DNA of 64,000 nt from Devosia sp. 67-54 (GTDB taxonomy: Bacteria > Pseudomonadota > Alphaproteobacteria > Rhizobiales > Devosiaceae), in the NCBI RefSeq assembly GCF_001899075.1, contig NZ_MKVA01000008.1, positions 62,001 to 126,000 of the forward strand. The letters run 5' to 3'. Made by a program: the position numbers and the translations under genes. The notes under the pieces were generated by a model. The model saw only the letters and a program-made list of their open reading frames with translations. It had not been told where the DNA came from and did not search any database. Of the stretch, positions 26,561 through 36,556 are shown piece after piece (the first letter of the stretch is position 1; each line of letters begins with the position of its first letter).

Positions 26561-28240
26561 GTGCGTGCATTGATGGCCCTTTTGCTGGCGGGCGTGACCC
26601 TCTCGGGCGCCGCGCACCCGGCGCTCGCCGAAGCGGCGGCCGACACGCAGGCGGTGGTCGAAAAGGCCGCCCTGGTGGTCATCGCGCCGCCGCGCTCCGA
26701 TATCGCGCGCATCATCAAGGCCGGGCTGCAGAAGGCCTATTACGCCGCCAAGCCCGACACCCGCGCCTACAGCCAGGCGCAGAAACTGTATTTCTTCTAC
26801 GGCGCCCGCGGCTTCGAGCCGCTGTGGCTGACCACCGGCGCCGACGGCAGCGCCACCTTCTCGCCCAATGCCGAAAAGATCATCGCCGTCTTCAAGCACG
26901 CTCAGTTCGAAGGGCTGCGTCCGTCGGACTATCTGTCGCCCGCGCTCGACCCGGCCGCCGCCGGCACCGACCCGGCCAAGCTCGCCGCGCTCGAGACCGC
27001 CTTCTCGGCGGCGACGCTGAACTACGCCCAGGACAGCTATGGCGGCCGCATCAACCCCACGGACGTCAACGTCCTGCTGACCATCGCGCCCAAGAAGCTC
27101 GACGCCGCCGACACGCTGACCAAGCTCGCCGCGTCGAACGATCCGGCCAAGTTCCTTCTGAGCCTCGATCCGCCGCACCCCGAGTTCAAGCTGCTCAAGG
27201 CCGCGCTCGCCAAATTCTACGACAAGGACGCGGTCAAGACCGAGACCATCACCATTCCCGACGGTCCCACCCTCAAGCTGGGCATGAAGGACGAGCGCGT
27301 GCCGACGCTGCGCGAGCGCCTCGCGGTGCCGGCGCCGGAAATTCCCGAAGGCGCCACCGACGCCAAGGTGGACACCACCTACGACAAGCCGCTGATGGAG
27401 GCGGTCAAGGCGTTCCAGGCCGGCCTCGGCCTCACCGCCGATGGCGTGATGGGCCCGGCGACCGTCGCCGCGCTCAACGGCGCCGGCACCGTCAGCAAGG
27501 ACGACATCATCGCCAACATGGAGCGCTGGCGCTGGGAGCCCAACGACCTGGGCGCCTTCCATGTCGAGGTGAACATCCCGCAGTTCACGGTGTGGATCGT
27601 CAAGGACGGCGAGCCGGTGCATTCGACCCGCGTCGTCGTCGGCCGCCCCACCAACATGACGCCGGTGTTCTCCGACGAGATCGAGGACATCGTCGTCAAC
27701 CCGTACTGGAACGTGCCGCCCTCGATCGCCACCAACGAGATCAAGCCGCACCTGATCGCCAATCCGGGCTATCTCGACAGCCAGAACATGGAGATGCTGG
27801 CCGGCGGCAAGGTGGTGAACGCCTCGGCCATCGACTGGACCACCACCAACATCAACAACTACCACATCCGCCAGAAGCCGGGCGGCGCCAATGCGCTGGG
27901 GCAGATCAAGTTCCTGTTCCCCAACGACCTCGACATCTACCTGCACGACACGCCGTCGAAATCGCTGTTCGCCCGCGCCTACCGGGCCTATTCGCATGGC
28001 TGCGTGCGCGTGCAGAACCCGATGGATTTCGCCGGCGCCCTGCTCGCCACCAACCCCGATCTGAGCGAGGACAAGCTCAAGGCGATGTTCGGCGACAAGG
28101 AAAAATGGGTGCCGCTCAAGCACCACATTCCGGTGCATCTGATGTATTTCACGCTGCGCGCCGATCCCGACGGCACCATCCGCAGCTATGGCGACGTCTA
28201 CGGCCACAACAAGAAGCTCATCGAGCTGATGAACGCCTGA
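26561..28240 (+). CDS. Periplasmic L,D-transpeptidase with peptidoglycan-binding domain
   Basis: A 559-residue YcbB/LdtD-like enzyme that forms 3-3 cross-links in peptidoglycan. Residues 1-24 are a signal peptide ending in AHPALA. A scaffold domain (YFFYGARGFEPLWLTTGADG) is followed by a PG-binding repeat (LMEAVKAFQAGLGLTADGVM, about residues 275-305), then the YkuD catalytic domain with SHGCVRVQNP (Cys481) and the preceding His. It starts with ATG 26561... the frame has no better start. Polar growth of Hyphomicrobiales relies on such enzymes, which fits the inferred host. Confidence 0.92.
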   Translation: MRALMALLLAGVTLSGAAHPALAEAAADTQAVVEKAALVVIAPPRSDIARIIKAGLQKAYYAAKPDTRAYSQAQKLYFFYGARGFEPLWLTTGADGSATFSPNAEKIIAVFKHAQFEGLRPSDYLSPALDPAAAGTDPAKLAALETAFSAATLNYAQDSYGGRINPTDVNVLLTIAPKKLDAADTLTKLAASNDPAKFLLSLDPPHPEFKLLKAALAKFYDKDAVKTETITIPDGPTLKLGMKDERVPTLRERLAVPAPEIPEGATDAKVDTTYDKPLMEAVKAFQAGLGLTADGVMGPATVAALNGAGTVSKDDIIANMERWRWEPNDLGAFHVEVNIPQFTVWIVKDGEPVHSTRVVVGRPTNMTPVFSDEIEDIVVNPYWNVPPSIATNEIKPHLIANPGYLDSQNMEMLAGGKVVNASAIDWTTTNINNYHIRQKPGGANALGQIKFLFPNDLDIYLHDTPSKSLFARAYRAYSHGCVRVQNPMDFAGALLATNPDLSEDKLKAMFGDKEKWVPLKHHIPVHLMYFTLRADPDGTIRSYGDVYGHNKKLIELMNA

Positions 28241-28490
28241 CGACAATCCCTATCGGACGGGCCGTTTGGCCCATCCGGCTGGCGCAAACGGCCCGCCGAC
28301 TTTTCCCCCGCGTTTACCGAGGCTTAAGACATCAGCCTTGGTTCAGCCGCGATTTTTGCCTAGAAATTGCACCGACTGGCGGCGGCTCTTTTGGACGAAG
28401 GGCCGGTAACGCGGGGTTAGCGTTAACGAACTCTTGCAGGGTCCGGCGCTAGCCTGCCCCAGTCGAAGCGCAACGGGTCGTTCGGGTAAG

Positions 28491-30044
28491 TTGGGGACTG
28501 CGGATAGCTTTTGGGTGAGGTGGAGTCTGCGCGTCCTCGGGGCCGGCGCAGCCTTGCTGCTGCTCGCCGCACAGTCCGCCGCGCCGGTCGTCGCCGGGTC
28601 CGGCGACCGCACCCTGTGGCTCTACCACACCCACACGCACGAGACGGCGAAGTTCACCTTCAAGCACAATGGCCAGTACGACCAGAAGGTGCTGGACCAG
28701 ATGAACGTGTTCCTGGCCGACTGGCGCACCCACCGCCCGACCAGGATGGACCCGCGCCTGTTCGACCTGCTGTGGGAGGTGTACCAGGACGTCGGCGCCA
28801 CCCAGCCGTACAATATCGTGTCGTCCTATCGCGAGCCGGCGACCAATGCGATGCTGCGCTCGCGCTCGGCCAGTTCCGGCGTCGCCGAAAATTCCCAGCA
28901 CATGCTGGGCAAGGCCATGGACGTGTTCATTCCCGGCGTGTCGCTGTCGACGCTGCGCGCCGCCGCCATGCGCCACCAGGTCGGCGGCGTCGGCTATTAT
29001 CCGACCTCGGGCAGCCCGTTCGTCCACATGGACACCGGCAATGTCCGCGCCTGGCCGCGCATGACCCGCGCCCAGCTCGAAAAAGTGTTCCCCGACGGCC
29101 GCACCCTGCATCTGCCGGTCGACGGCAAGCCGCTCTCCGACCCCGGTCGGCAATACGCCATGGCGCAATGGACGCAGTGCCACATGGTGCCGTGCAACGG
29201 CCCGATCACCGAGCCGACCGTGCAGCAGGAGGGCGGCGAGATCCGCCTCGCCGCGCTCGATCCGGCGCAGCGCAGCGTCTCCACCATCAGCATCGTCGCG
29301 CCGACCCCGATGATGCGCCCGGGCTCCGAAGTGGCCGAGACCGACGGCGACGCCATCGTGCCCTTCAGCAAGACGCCGGCGATGATGGTCGCGACCCGCG
29401 GCGCGCTGCCCACCGACAGCCAGACAGCGCTCGGCGCCATCGCCAGCACGCTCGAGGCCGACGGCCCGGCGCCGCAGCCGCGCGTGCTGATGACACCCAA
29501 GGACCAGGTGCTGACCGCCTACGCCCCCGACATCGTGCCCAATGCCGGCGCCCAGCAGGCGCTGCGCATGCTGATCGAGCGCGAGACGACAGCCACCGCC
29601 CTGCCGCCGGCGCAGACGCCGGCTCCCGCCGCGGCGGCCCCCCAGATCCGCACCGCCTCGCTCGGCGGCACCAACGGCATCTCGGTGGTGAAGAACATCT
29701 TCGATCTGACCTGGAACGCGGTGACCCAGGTCAACGGCCAGTCGGCCATCGCCAGCACGCTGACCAGCGCCAGCATCGAGCACAACCCGGTGGTCGGCCT
29801 GCGCCAGCGCCAGGTCGACCTCGTGGCGCCGGAGATCGACCACGTCAACGAGACGCTGGCGACGCCCGTGCCGATGACCGACCTGCATTATGCGGACATG
29901 ACCGAGCCGGAAGGCTATCTCGACAACGCCGCCGAGCTCGGCCCGCTGGCCAACCGCATCGGCCTCGAATCCGACCTCGCCGCCCCGCCGCGCTACGACC
30001 GCTTCATCGTCCGCCGCCCGATGCTGGTCGCCAGCCGCGGCTGA
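28491..30044 (+). CDS. DUF882 (M15-like peptidase) exported protein
   Basis: A roughly 517-residue protein with a signal peptide (WSLRVLGAGAALLLLAAQSA, cleavage near VVAG). Residues about 35-190 form the DUF882/M15-2 domain: RTLWLYHTHTHETAKFTFK, YNIVSSYREPATNAMLRS, SQHMLGKAMDVFIPG and PFVHMDTGNVRAWPR, carrying the His/Asp zinc ligands of D-Ala-D-Ala peptidase relatives. The rest is a low-complexity tail. No ATG exists before the signal peptide: TTG 28491 is proposed, GTG 28515 and TTG 28434 are alternatives. Probably acts on periplasmic peptidoglycan, like its upstream neighbour. Confidence 0.82.
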   Translation: MGTADSFWVRWSLRVLGAGAALLLLAAQSAAPVVAGSGDRTLWLYHTHTHETAKFTFKHNGQYDQKVLDQMNVFLADWRTHRPTRMDPRLFDLLWEVYQDVGATQPYNIVSSYREPATNAMLRSRSASSGVAENSQHMLGKAMDVFIPGVSLSTLRAAAMRHQVGGVGYYPTSGSPFVHMDTGNVRAWPRMTRAQLEKVFPDGRTLHLPVDGKPLSDPGRQYAMAQWTQCHMVPCNGPITEPTVQQEGGEIRLAALDPAQRSVSTISIVAPTPMMRPGSEVAETDGDAIVPFSKTPAMMVATRGALPTDSQTALGAIASTLEADGPAPQPRVLMTPKDQVLTAYAPDIVPNAGAQQALRMLIERETTATALPPAQTPAPAAAAPQIRTASLGGTNGISVVKNIFDLTWNAVTQVNGQSAIASTLTSASIEHNPVVGLRQRQVDLVAPEIDHVNETLATPVPMTDLHYADMTEPEGYLDNAAELGPLANRIGLESDLAAPPRYDRFIVRRPMLVASRG

Positions 30045-30058
30045 CCGCCTGATTTTTC

Positions 30059-30101
30059 GTGTACTTTTATTGCCGTTCGCCTGTTTTCGGTGTACTTAAA
30101 T
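30059..30101 (+). promoter_or_regulatory. Two direct repeats before brnT (likely BrnA operators)
   Basis: GTGTACTTTTAT (30059-30070) and GTGTACTTAAAT (30090-30101) are 31 bp apart, about three helical turns, and the second ends one base before the brnT ATG. BrnTA-type operons are autoregulated by BrnA, so operator function is inferred. Confidence 0.5.
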
Positions 30102-30102
30102 C

Positions 30103-30351
30103 ATGCATATCGTTTGGGACGAGCCCAAGCGGCTCACCAATATCGACAAGCACGAACTCGACTTCCGCATTCTGACGGAAGGCTGGTTCGATGACGCCAT
30201 CACCATCGACACGCGGCGCGACCGCCGCAAGGCCGTCGGATGGCTCGATGGCCAGGTGATCGCGGTGATTTTTTCGAGGCTCGGCTCGGAAGGTCTTTCA
30301 GTGATTTCGATGCGCCCGGCGCGGCGCGATGAACGGAGGCTCATCGAATGA
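30103..30351 (+). CDS. brnT: BrnT family toxin
   Basis: An 82-residue ribonuclease toxin of the BrnT family: MHIVWDEPKRLTNIDKHELD, the conserved WDExKxxxNxxKHxxxF opening, then RRDRRKAVGWLDGQVIAVIF and the ISMRPARRDERRLIE ending with R-x-A-x-x-x-E. It is overlapped by brnA by 4 bases (ATGA). Toxin-first gene order is characteristic of BrnTA. Confidence 0.92.
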   Translation: MHIVWDEPKRLTNIDKHELDFRILTEGWFDDAITIDTRRDRRKAVGWLDGQVIAVIFSRLGSEGLSVISMRPARRDERRLIE

Positions 30352-30779
30352 AGGAAACCAAGAGGAAGTGGCCAAGCTTCGAAACCTGGGACATCAAGGA
30401 TCTCCCGGAGTTCGACGAGATCATGCAGAAACGCTGGGAAATCTATGATCGCGAGATGAAGGCCCTCATCGCCAAGGGCGGCGTCCACGAGGACGAAGAT
30501 GGCTGGTGGGTCGATGACGCGACCGGCGAGCTGATCGGCCCCGATCCTGAAATCGAGCGGCCCCTCACGGAGGAGGAGCTTGCGAATGCAAAGCCATTCG
30601 CCGAAGTCTTCCCCGAGCTCGCCGCCTCGATCAAGCGCACCCGCGGCCGGCCGAAATCGGAAAATCCCAAGGCGGCCGTCACCCTGCGGCTCGATCCCGA
30701 GACCGTGGCGCGCTTCGAGGCCGCGGGCCCCGACTGGCGGCGGCGCATGGCGGAAATCCTCGACCGCGCCGCGCCCTGA
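30348..30779 (+). CDS. brnA: BrnA family antitoxin
   Basis: A 143-residue antitoxin, longer than the usual BrnA of about 90-110 residues. The C-terminal third is the RHH DNA-binding domain (RGRPKSENPKAAVTLRLDPE then TVARFEAAGPDWRRRMAEIL), while the N-terminal part is the acidic toxin-binding region (DLPEFDEIMQ and VHEDEDGWWVDDATGELIGP). Translationally coupled to brnT. The module sits directly before dxs. Confidence 0.9.
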   Translation: MKETKRKWPSFETWDIKDLPEFDEIMQKRWEIYDREMKALIAKGGVHEDEDGWWVDDATGELIGPDPEIERPLTEEELANAKPFAEVFPELAASIKRTRGRPKSENPKAAVTLRLDPETVARFEAAGPDWRRRMAEILDRAAP

Positions 30780-30894
30780 CCGCGCCGCGCTGCGGCAAAA
30801 CTGCTGATTGCCTGCACGCCCGTCAGGTTGCAATGGCGGACGCCGCCCACTAAACCAGTGGCATCGAATTTCCCCTGCCGCCAAGGGACTTGGC

Positions 30895-32820
30895 TTGTCC
30901 GATAGGCCATCGACACCGCTGCTCGACACCGTCCAGTCGCCGGCCGATCTGCGTGCGCTCGACCGCGCCGAGCTGCGCCAGCTCGCCGACGAGCTGCGTG
31001 CCGAGGTGGTCGACGCCGTTTCGGTCACCGGCGGCCATCTGGGCGCCGGGCTCGGCGTCGTCGAGCTGACGGTGGCGCTGCACGCGGTGTTCAACACCCC
31101 CGACGACCGGCTGATCTGGGACGTCGGCCACCAGGCCTATCCGCACAAGGTGCTGACCGGTCGCCGCGACCGCATCCGCACGCTGCGCCAGAAGGGCGGG
31201 CTTTCCGGCTTCACCCGCCGCGCCGAGAGCCCGTACGACCCGTTCGGGGCCGGCCATTCCTCGACCTCGATCTCGGCCGGCCTCGGCATGGCCATCGCCT
31301 CGGCGCTGAAGGGCGAAACGCGCAACGTCGTCGCCGTGATCGGCGACGGCGCCATGTCCGCCGGCATGGCCTATGAGGCGATGAACAACGCCGGCGCGGC
31401 CGACGCCCGGCTGATCGTCGTGCTCAACGACAACGACATGTCGATCGCCCCGCCCACCGGCGCCATGTCGGCCTATCTCGCCCGGCTGGTGTCGAGCCCC
31501 GCTTATCGCGGCCTCAGGAACGTCGGCAAGCAGGTGGCCAACATGCTGCCGCCCTTCCTCAAGGACAAGGCGCGCCTGACCGAGGAATTCGCCCGTGGCT
31601 GGTGGACCGGTGGAACGCTGTTCGAGGAGCTCGGCTTCTACTATGTCGGCCCCATCGACGGGCACAATCTCGACCATCTGCTGCCGGTGTTCCAGAACAT
31701 CCGCGACGCCGACACCGGGCCGATCCTGGTCCACGTCGTCACCAAGAAGGGCAAGGGCTACGAGCCGGCCGAGAACAGCGCCGACAAATATCACGGCGTC
31801 GGCAAGTTCAACGTCATCACCGGCGCCCAGGCCAAGGCGCCGTCCAACGCCCCGTCCTACACCTCGGTGTTCGCCGAGACGCTGATCGACGAGGCGAAGC
31901 GCGACGACCGCATCGTCGCCGTCACCGCCGCCATGCCCTCGGGCACCGGCCTCGACAAATTCGCCGAGCTGTTCCCGACCCGCAGCTTCGACGTCGGCAT
32001 CGCCGAGCAGCACGCCGTGACCTTCGCCGCCGGCCTTGCCTCCGAGGGCATGCGGCCGTTCGCGGCGATCTACTCCACCTTCCTGCAGCGCGCCTACGAC
32101 CAGGTGATCCACGACGTCGCCGTGCAGGGCCTGCCGGTCCGCTTCGCCATCGACCGCGCCGGCTATGTCGGCGCCGACGGGCCGACCCATGCCGGCAATT
32201 ACGACAGCGCCTATCTGGGCGCCATTCCCGGCATCGTGGTGATGGCGGCGGCCGACGAGGCCGAACTGCGCCATATGGTGACCACGGCCGCCGCCTACGA
32301 CGCCGGCCCCATCGCCTTCCGCTATCCGCGCGGCGACGGCGTCGGCGTCGAGCTGCCGGAACATGGTTCCATCCTCGCGATCGGCAAGGGCCGCATCGTC
32401 CGCCAGGGCGCGGGCGTGGCGCTCTTGAGCTTCGGCACCCGACTGGGCGAAGCGCTCGCCGCCGCCGAGAAGCTGCAGGCCTTCGGCCTCAACCCGACCG
32501 TTGCCGACGCCCGCTTCCTGAAGCCGCTCGACGAGGAGCTGGTCGCCCGCCTCGCCTCCACCCACGACGTGCTGATCACGCTGGAGGAATCCGGCATCGG
32601 CGGCTTCGGCAGCCATGTCGCCACCTTCCTCGCGCGCGAGGGCCTGCTCGACGGCAAGCTGAAATTCCGCCCGCTGATGATCCCCGACACCTTCACCGAG
32701 CAGGCCTCGCAGGCCGACATGTACGCCGCCGCGGGGCTCGACCGCGCCGGCATCGTCGCCACCGTGCTCGACACGCTCGGCCGCGACCAGCCGCTCGCCT
32801 CGCCGGCGGCGACCCGCTGA
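30895..32820 (+). CDS. dxs: 1-deoxy-D-xylulose-5-phosphate synthase
   Basis: First enzyme of the MEP isoprenoid pathway (pyruvate + glyceraldehyde-3-P to DXP); ThDP-dependent and cytosolic. The 641-residue product has HTAxx-type [19 protein letters not shown], the ThDP motif [34 protein letters not shown] and [20 protein letters not shown]. The start is TTG 30895 with AAGGGA 7 bases upstream; the family N-terminus begins here and no ATG fits. It is followed at 21 bases by a UDP-glucose dehydrogenase rather than the hemolysin-like gene often seen. Confidence 0.96.
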   Translation: MSDRPSTPLLDTVQSPADLRALDRAELRQLADELRAEVVDAVSVTGGHLGAGLGVVELTVALHAVFNTPDDRLIWDVGHQAYPHKVLTGRRDRIRTLRQKGGLSGFTRRAESPYDPFGAGHSSTSISAGLGMAIASALKGETRNVVAVIGDGAMSAGMAYEAMNNAGAADARLIVVLNDNDMSIAPPTGAMSAYLARLVSSPAYRGLRNVGKQVANMLPPFLKDKARLTEEFARGWWTGGTLFEELGFYYVGPIDGHNLDHLLPVFQNIRDADTGPILVHVVTKKGKGYEPAENSADKYHGVGKFNVITGAQAKAPSNAPSYTSVFAETLIDEAKRDDRIVAVTAAMPSGTGLDKFAELFPTRSFDVGIAEQHAVTFAAGLASEGMRPFAAIYSTFLQRAYDQVIHDVAVQGLPVRFAIDRAGYVGADGPTHAGNYDSAYLGAIPGIVVMAAADEAELRHMVTTAAAYDAGPIAFRYPRGDGVGVELPEHGSILAIGKGRIVRQGAGVALLSFGTRLGEALAAAEKLQAFGLNPTVADARFLKPLDEELVARLASTHDVLITLEESGIGGFGSHVATFLAREGLLDGKLKFRPLMIPDTFTEQASQADMYAAAGLDRAGIVATVLDTLGRDQPLASPAATR

Positions 32821-32841
32821 GGTGAGTTCGGAGTCCAGCCT

Positions 32842-34158
32842 ATGAAGATCGCCATGATCGGCGCCGGCTATGTCGGCCTCGTCACCGGCGCGTGCTTTGC
32901 CGATTTCGGCCACGAGGTGACCTGCATCGACAGCGACCCGGCGCGCGTCGCGGCGCTGACCCGCGGCGAGATCCCGATCTACGAGCCCGGCCTCGAAGCG
33001 CTGATCCGCAAGGGCGAAGCGGCCGGACGCCTGCGCTTCACCGGCGACCTCGCGCACGGCATCGCCGGGGCGGCCGCGATCTTCATCGCCGTCGGCACGC
33101 CGTCGCGCCGCGGCGACGGCCACGCCGATCTGAGCTACATCTACGCCGCCGCCCGCGACCTGGCGCCGCTGCTGTCGGGCTATACGGTGATCGTCGACAA
33201 ATCGACCGTGCCCGTCGGCACCGGCGACGAGGTGGAGCGCATCGTCCGCGAGGCCAATCCCGCCGCCGATTTCGCCGTCGTCTCCAACCCCGAATTCCTG
33301 CGCGAGGGCGCCGCCATCGCCGACTTCACCCGGCCGGACCGCATCGTGGTCGGGGCGCCCGACGAGCGCGCCCGCGCCGTGATGGCCGAAATCTACCGGC
33401 CGCTGACCGCGGCGGGCGCGCCGATCCACTTTGCCTCGCGCCGCTCCGCCGAGCTGATCAAATACGCCGCCAACGCCTTCCTCGCCATGAAGGTCAGCTT
33501 CATCAACGAGATCGCCGACCTCGCCGAAGCCGTCGGCGCCGATGTCGGCGACGTGGCCCGCGGCATCGGCGCCGACCAGCGCATCGGCGCCCGCTACCTC
33601 AACGCCGGCGCCGGCTTCGGCGGCTCCTGCCTGCCCAAGGACACGGCGGCGCTGCTGCGCACCGCCGAAGAGCATGGCCGCGCGCTGCGCCTGGTCGCCG
33701 CCACCCGCGAGGTCAATGCCGGCCGCCGCGCCGCCATGGTGCAAAAGATCGCCGACGCCGCCGGCGGCCTCGACGGCAGGCGCATCGGCGTGCTCGGCCT
33801 AAGCTTTGCCCCCAACACCGACGATTTGCGCGACGCCCCCGCGCTCGGCATCATCGCCGACCTGCTCGCCGCCGGGGCCAGCGTCGCCGCGCACGATCCC
33901 GCCGCGATGCCGGCCGCCCGCATCCTGCTTCCCGGCGTCGATCTCGCCGCCGACCCCTATGCGCTGGCCGACGGCGCCGACGCGCTGGTACTGGTCACCG
34001 AATGGGCGGACTACCGGGCGCTCGATCTCGGCCGGCTGGGGGCCGCCATGCGCCACCGCGTCTTTGTCGACCTCCGCAACGCCCACCGCGGCGGCGAGTT
34101 CGCCCCGCACGGGTTTCGCTACCGCAGCGTCGGACGCCCCGACGAAGAAATCGGCTAG
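32842..34158 (+). CDS. ugd: UDP-glucose 6-dehydrogenase
   Basis: Two-step NAD oxidation of UDP-glucose to UDP-glucuronate for capsule, LPS or exopolysaccharide. The 438-residue protein has the Rossmann MKIAMIGAGYVGLVTGACFA, VGTPSRRGDGHADLSYI, the VVSNPEFLREGAAIADF substrate block, the catalytic GFGGSCLPKDT (Cys263) and the C-terminal GLSFAPNTDDLRDAPAL. A GDP-mannose dehydrogenase is less likely given RPDRIVVGAPDERA. It may share the dxs transcript. Confidence 0.93.
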   Translation: MKIAMIGAGYVGLVTGACFADFGHEVTCIDSDPARVAALTRGEIPIYEPGLEALIRKGEAAGRLRFTGDLAHGIAGAAAIFIAVGTPSRRGDGHADLSYIYAAARDLAPLLSGYTVIVDKSTVPVGTGDEVERIVREANPAADFAVVSNPEFLREGAAIADFTRPDRIVVGAPDERARAVMAEIYRPLTAAGAPIHFASRRSAELIKYAANAFLAMKVSFINEIADLAEAVGADVGDVARGIGADQRIGARYLNAGAGFGGSCLPKDTAALLRTAEEHGRALRLVAATREVNAGRRAAMVQKIADAAGGLDGRRIGVLGLSFAPNTDDLRDAPALGIIADLLAAGASVAAHDPAAMPAARILLPGVDLAADPYALADGADALVLVTEWADYRALDLGRLGAAMRHRVFVDLRNAHRGGEFAPHGFRYRSVGRPDEEIG

Positions 34159-34251
34159 CGGCGCCACATCGCTGTCGCCATATTTCCTTCGTCATTGTAG
34201 GGTAGCGCCCTCCTATCGTCTCGCCGCGTCCTCCCGCGCCCCCGTCCGACC

Positions 34252-36030
34252 ATGACCGACCTTGCTGTTCCGGCGCCGCGCCAGGCCGCCGTTTTCGCCA
34301 TCGCCAACGCGCTCACCGGGCGCTGGCGCGGCTTGGCCATGCTGGCGCTGGCCGCCGCCGTGGGCATCGTGGCGGCGATGGTCGTCGCCCTCGTCGGCTG
34401 GATCACCAACCACCTTCACAGCGTGCTGTTCTTCATTCCGCTGGGCGAGCGGCTGAGCGAGCAGACCAGCCTCGCCGATCCGGTGCTGGCGCTGGTGCCG
34501 CTGCTCGGCGGCGCCATGCTGGCCATCACCATCCTGCTCGCGCGCCGGTTCCGCACCCGCCCGCCGGTCGACCCCATCGAGGCCAATGCCATCCATGGCG
34601 GCCGCATGTCGATCCGCGAGAGCATCATCGTCACCGTGCAGACGGTGCTGTCGACCAGCTTCGGCGCCTCGGTCGGGCTCGAGGCCGGCTACACGCAGAT
34701 GAGCTCGGCCCTCGCCTCGCATGCCGCCGTACGCCTCAACCTCAGGCGCAACGAAATCCGCATGCTGGTCGGCTGCGGCGCCGCCGCGGCCATCGCCGCC
34801 GCCTTCAGCGCGCCGTTCACCGGCGCCTTCTATGCCTTCGAGCTGATCATCGGCGTCTACGCCGTCGGCCTGCTGGCGCCGCTGGTCACCGCCTCGCTGG
34901 TGGCGACGTTCGTCGCGCGCTGGCTCGGCGCCGGACAGATGCCGATCTCGCTGTTCGAGGTGGCACCGCTCTCGGGCACCGACGTGCTGCCCTTCATCGC
35001 GCTGGGCGCGCTCAGCAGCGGCGTCGCCATCGCCATCATGCTGACCGTGGCGCAGATCGAGCGTGGCCTGAGCTTCGTGCGCGTCCCGCAGACCTGGCGT
35101 CCGGTGCTGGGCGGGCTGATGATGGGCGGCTTCGCCCTGCTCACCCCGCAGGTGCTGTCGTCGGGCCACGGCGCGCTGGCGCTGCAGCTGACCTCGGCCG
35201 GCAGCCTGCTCGCCGTCGCGCTGCTGTTCGTGCTCAAATTCCTCGCTTCGGCCACCTCGCTCGGCACCGGCTTCCGCGGCGGGCTGTTCTTTGCCTCGCT
35301 GCTGCTGGGCGCCCTGCTGGGCAAGCTCTACGCCGGAGTGCTGATCGTGACCGGGCTCGCGCCCCACATCGACATCCAGCTCGCCGCCGTGGTCGGCATG
35401 GCGTCGCTGGCGAGCGGCATCGTCGGTGGCCCGCTGACCATGAGCTTCCTCGTGCTCGAGGCCACGGGCGACCTCAATATCAGCGCCGCGGTGCTGGTGG
35501 CGGCGGCGCTGTCGGCCTTCGCCGTGCGCGAGCTGTTCGGCTATTCGTTCTCGACCTGGCGCTTCCACCTGCGCGGCGAGAGCATCCGCTCCGCCCACGA
35601 TGTCGGGCGACTGCGCAACCTCACCGTCGCCACCATGATGCGTCCCGACGTGCGCACGGTCACCGACCGCATGACGCTGGCCGAATTCCGCGCCGCCGTG
35701 CCGCTCGGCTCGACCGCCCGCATGGTGGTGGTCGACAAGTCCGGGCGCTATGCCGGCATCCTGCTGGTGGCCGACGCCTACCAGCCGCAGGTGGAGGAAA
35801 AATCGCCGGACGGCACCATCGGGCCGCTGCTCAAATATCGCGACCGCTTCCTGCTGCCCGGGCTCAACGTCGCCGACGCCGCGCAGGTGTTCCAGCGCGC
35901 CGAAAGCGAGGAGCTGGCGGTGCTCGACAATCTGGGCAACCGCAACGTCGTCGGCCTGCTGACCGAAAAATACCTGCTGCGGCGCTACGCCGAGGAGCTC
36001 GACAAGGGCCTCAAGGACCTGACCGGCTGA
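34252..36030 (+). CDS. ClC-family chloride channel/antiporter with CBS domains
   Basis: A 592-residue membrane protein. About 450 residues form the ClC fold: GASVGLEAGYTQMSSALASH (variant of the GxEGP filter motif keeping Glu), GCGAAAAIAAAFSAPFTGAF and SLGTGFRGGLFFASLLLGAL. A pair of CBS-type modules follows (about residues 460-585), starting RNLTVATMMRPDVRTVTDRM. Function as Cl-/H+ exchanger versus channel depends on a proton glutamate that I cannot place with certainty. Confidence 0.92.
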   Translation: MTDLAVPAPRQAAVFAIANALTGRWRGLAMLALAAAVGIVAAMVVALVGWITNHLHSVLFFIPLGERLSEQTSLADPVLALVPLLGGAMLAITILLARRFRTRPPVDPIEANAIHGGRMSIRESIIVTVQTVLSTSFGASVGLEAGYTQMSSALASHAAVRLNLRRNEIRMLVGCGAAAAIAAAFSAPFTGAFYAFELIIGVYAVGLLAPLVTASLVATFVARWLGAGQMPISLFEVAPLSGTDVLPFIALGALSSGVAIAIMLTVAQIERGLSFVRVPQTWRPVLGGLMMGGFALLTPQVLSSGHGALALQLTSAGSLLAVALLFVLKFLASATSLGTGFRGGLFFASLLLGALLGKLYAGVLIVTGLAPHIDIQLAAVVGMASLASGIVGGPLTMSFLVLEATGDLNISAAVLVAAALSAFAVRELFGYSFSTWRFHLRGESIRSAHDVGRLRNLTVATMMRPDVRTVTDRMTLAEFRAAVPLGSTARMVVVDKSGRYAGILLVADAYQPQVEEKSPDGTIGPLLKYRDRFLLPGLNVADAAQVFQRAESEELAVLDNLGNRNVVGLLTEKYLLRRYAEELDKGLKDLTG

Positions 36031-36057
36031 ACCGCCGTTCCAGCGCGCTGCCCGGCG

Positions 36058-36348
36058 CTACTCCTCGTAGTCGCTTTCCTTGGGCGCCGCGGCCATGCCC
36101 AGCGCCGCCATGTAGAGCTCGAGCAGCGCCTCCTGCTCCATGCGCTCGCTGGCATCCTGCTTGCGGATGCGCACGATCTGCCGCAGCACCTTGGTGTCGA
36201 AGCCGTTGCCCTTGGCCTCGGCGTAGATTTCCTTGATGTCGTCCGCAATCGCCTTCTTTTCTTCCTCCATGCGCTCGATGCGCTCGATGAAGGCGCGGAG
36301 CTGGTCCTGCGCCACGCTGTCGGACGAAACGGTTGGCTTTCTGGCCAC
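36058..36348 (-). CDS. gapR: GapR nucleoid-associated protein (DUF2312)
   Basis: A 96-residue, coiled-coil, DNA-binding protein. In Caulobacter, GapR binds overtwisted DNA ahead of forks and is essential for chromosome replication and cell cycle. The conserved core is visible: [40 protein letters not shown] and [11 protein letters not shown]. No catalytic residues are expected. It is divergent from DUF1036 and near pyk, an arrangement seen in relatives. Confidence 0.93.
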   Translation of the reverse strand: MARKPTVSSDSVAQDQLRAFIERIERMEEEKKAIADDIKEIYAEAKGNGFDTKVLRQIVRIRKQDASERMEQEALLELYMAALGMAAAPKESDYEE

Positions 36349-36556
36349 GGCGATACCTCGGAACTGGTGCTACCTGGAAAAACAGGGGCCCGTTGAACCC
36401 TCTTGGGCGCCCGCGTTCAAGCGTAAACCGGCCGCCGTCCACACCTCGCACCAAGCTTGTGAACAACGCTGCCCGGCAGGCCCCGCAATTCCGCCAAAAC
36501 CGAGCAATAGCCGTTGACGGGCACGGCGCATCGCGCTCAAACAGGGCACCTTTCCC

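Noticed and set aside
30850-33744. A 964-codon minus-strand frame opposite dxs and ugd
   Set aside because: Antisense shadow; dxs and ugd have clear catalytic motifs on the plus strand.
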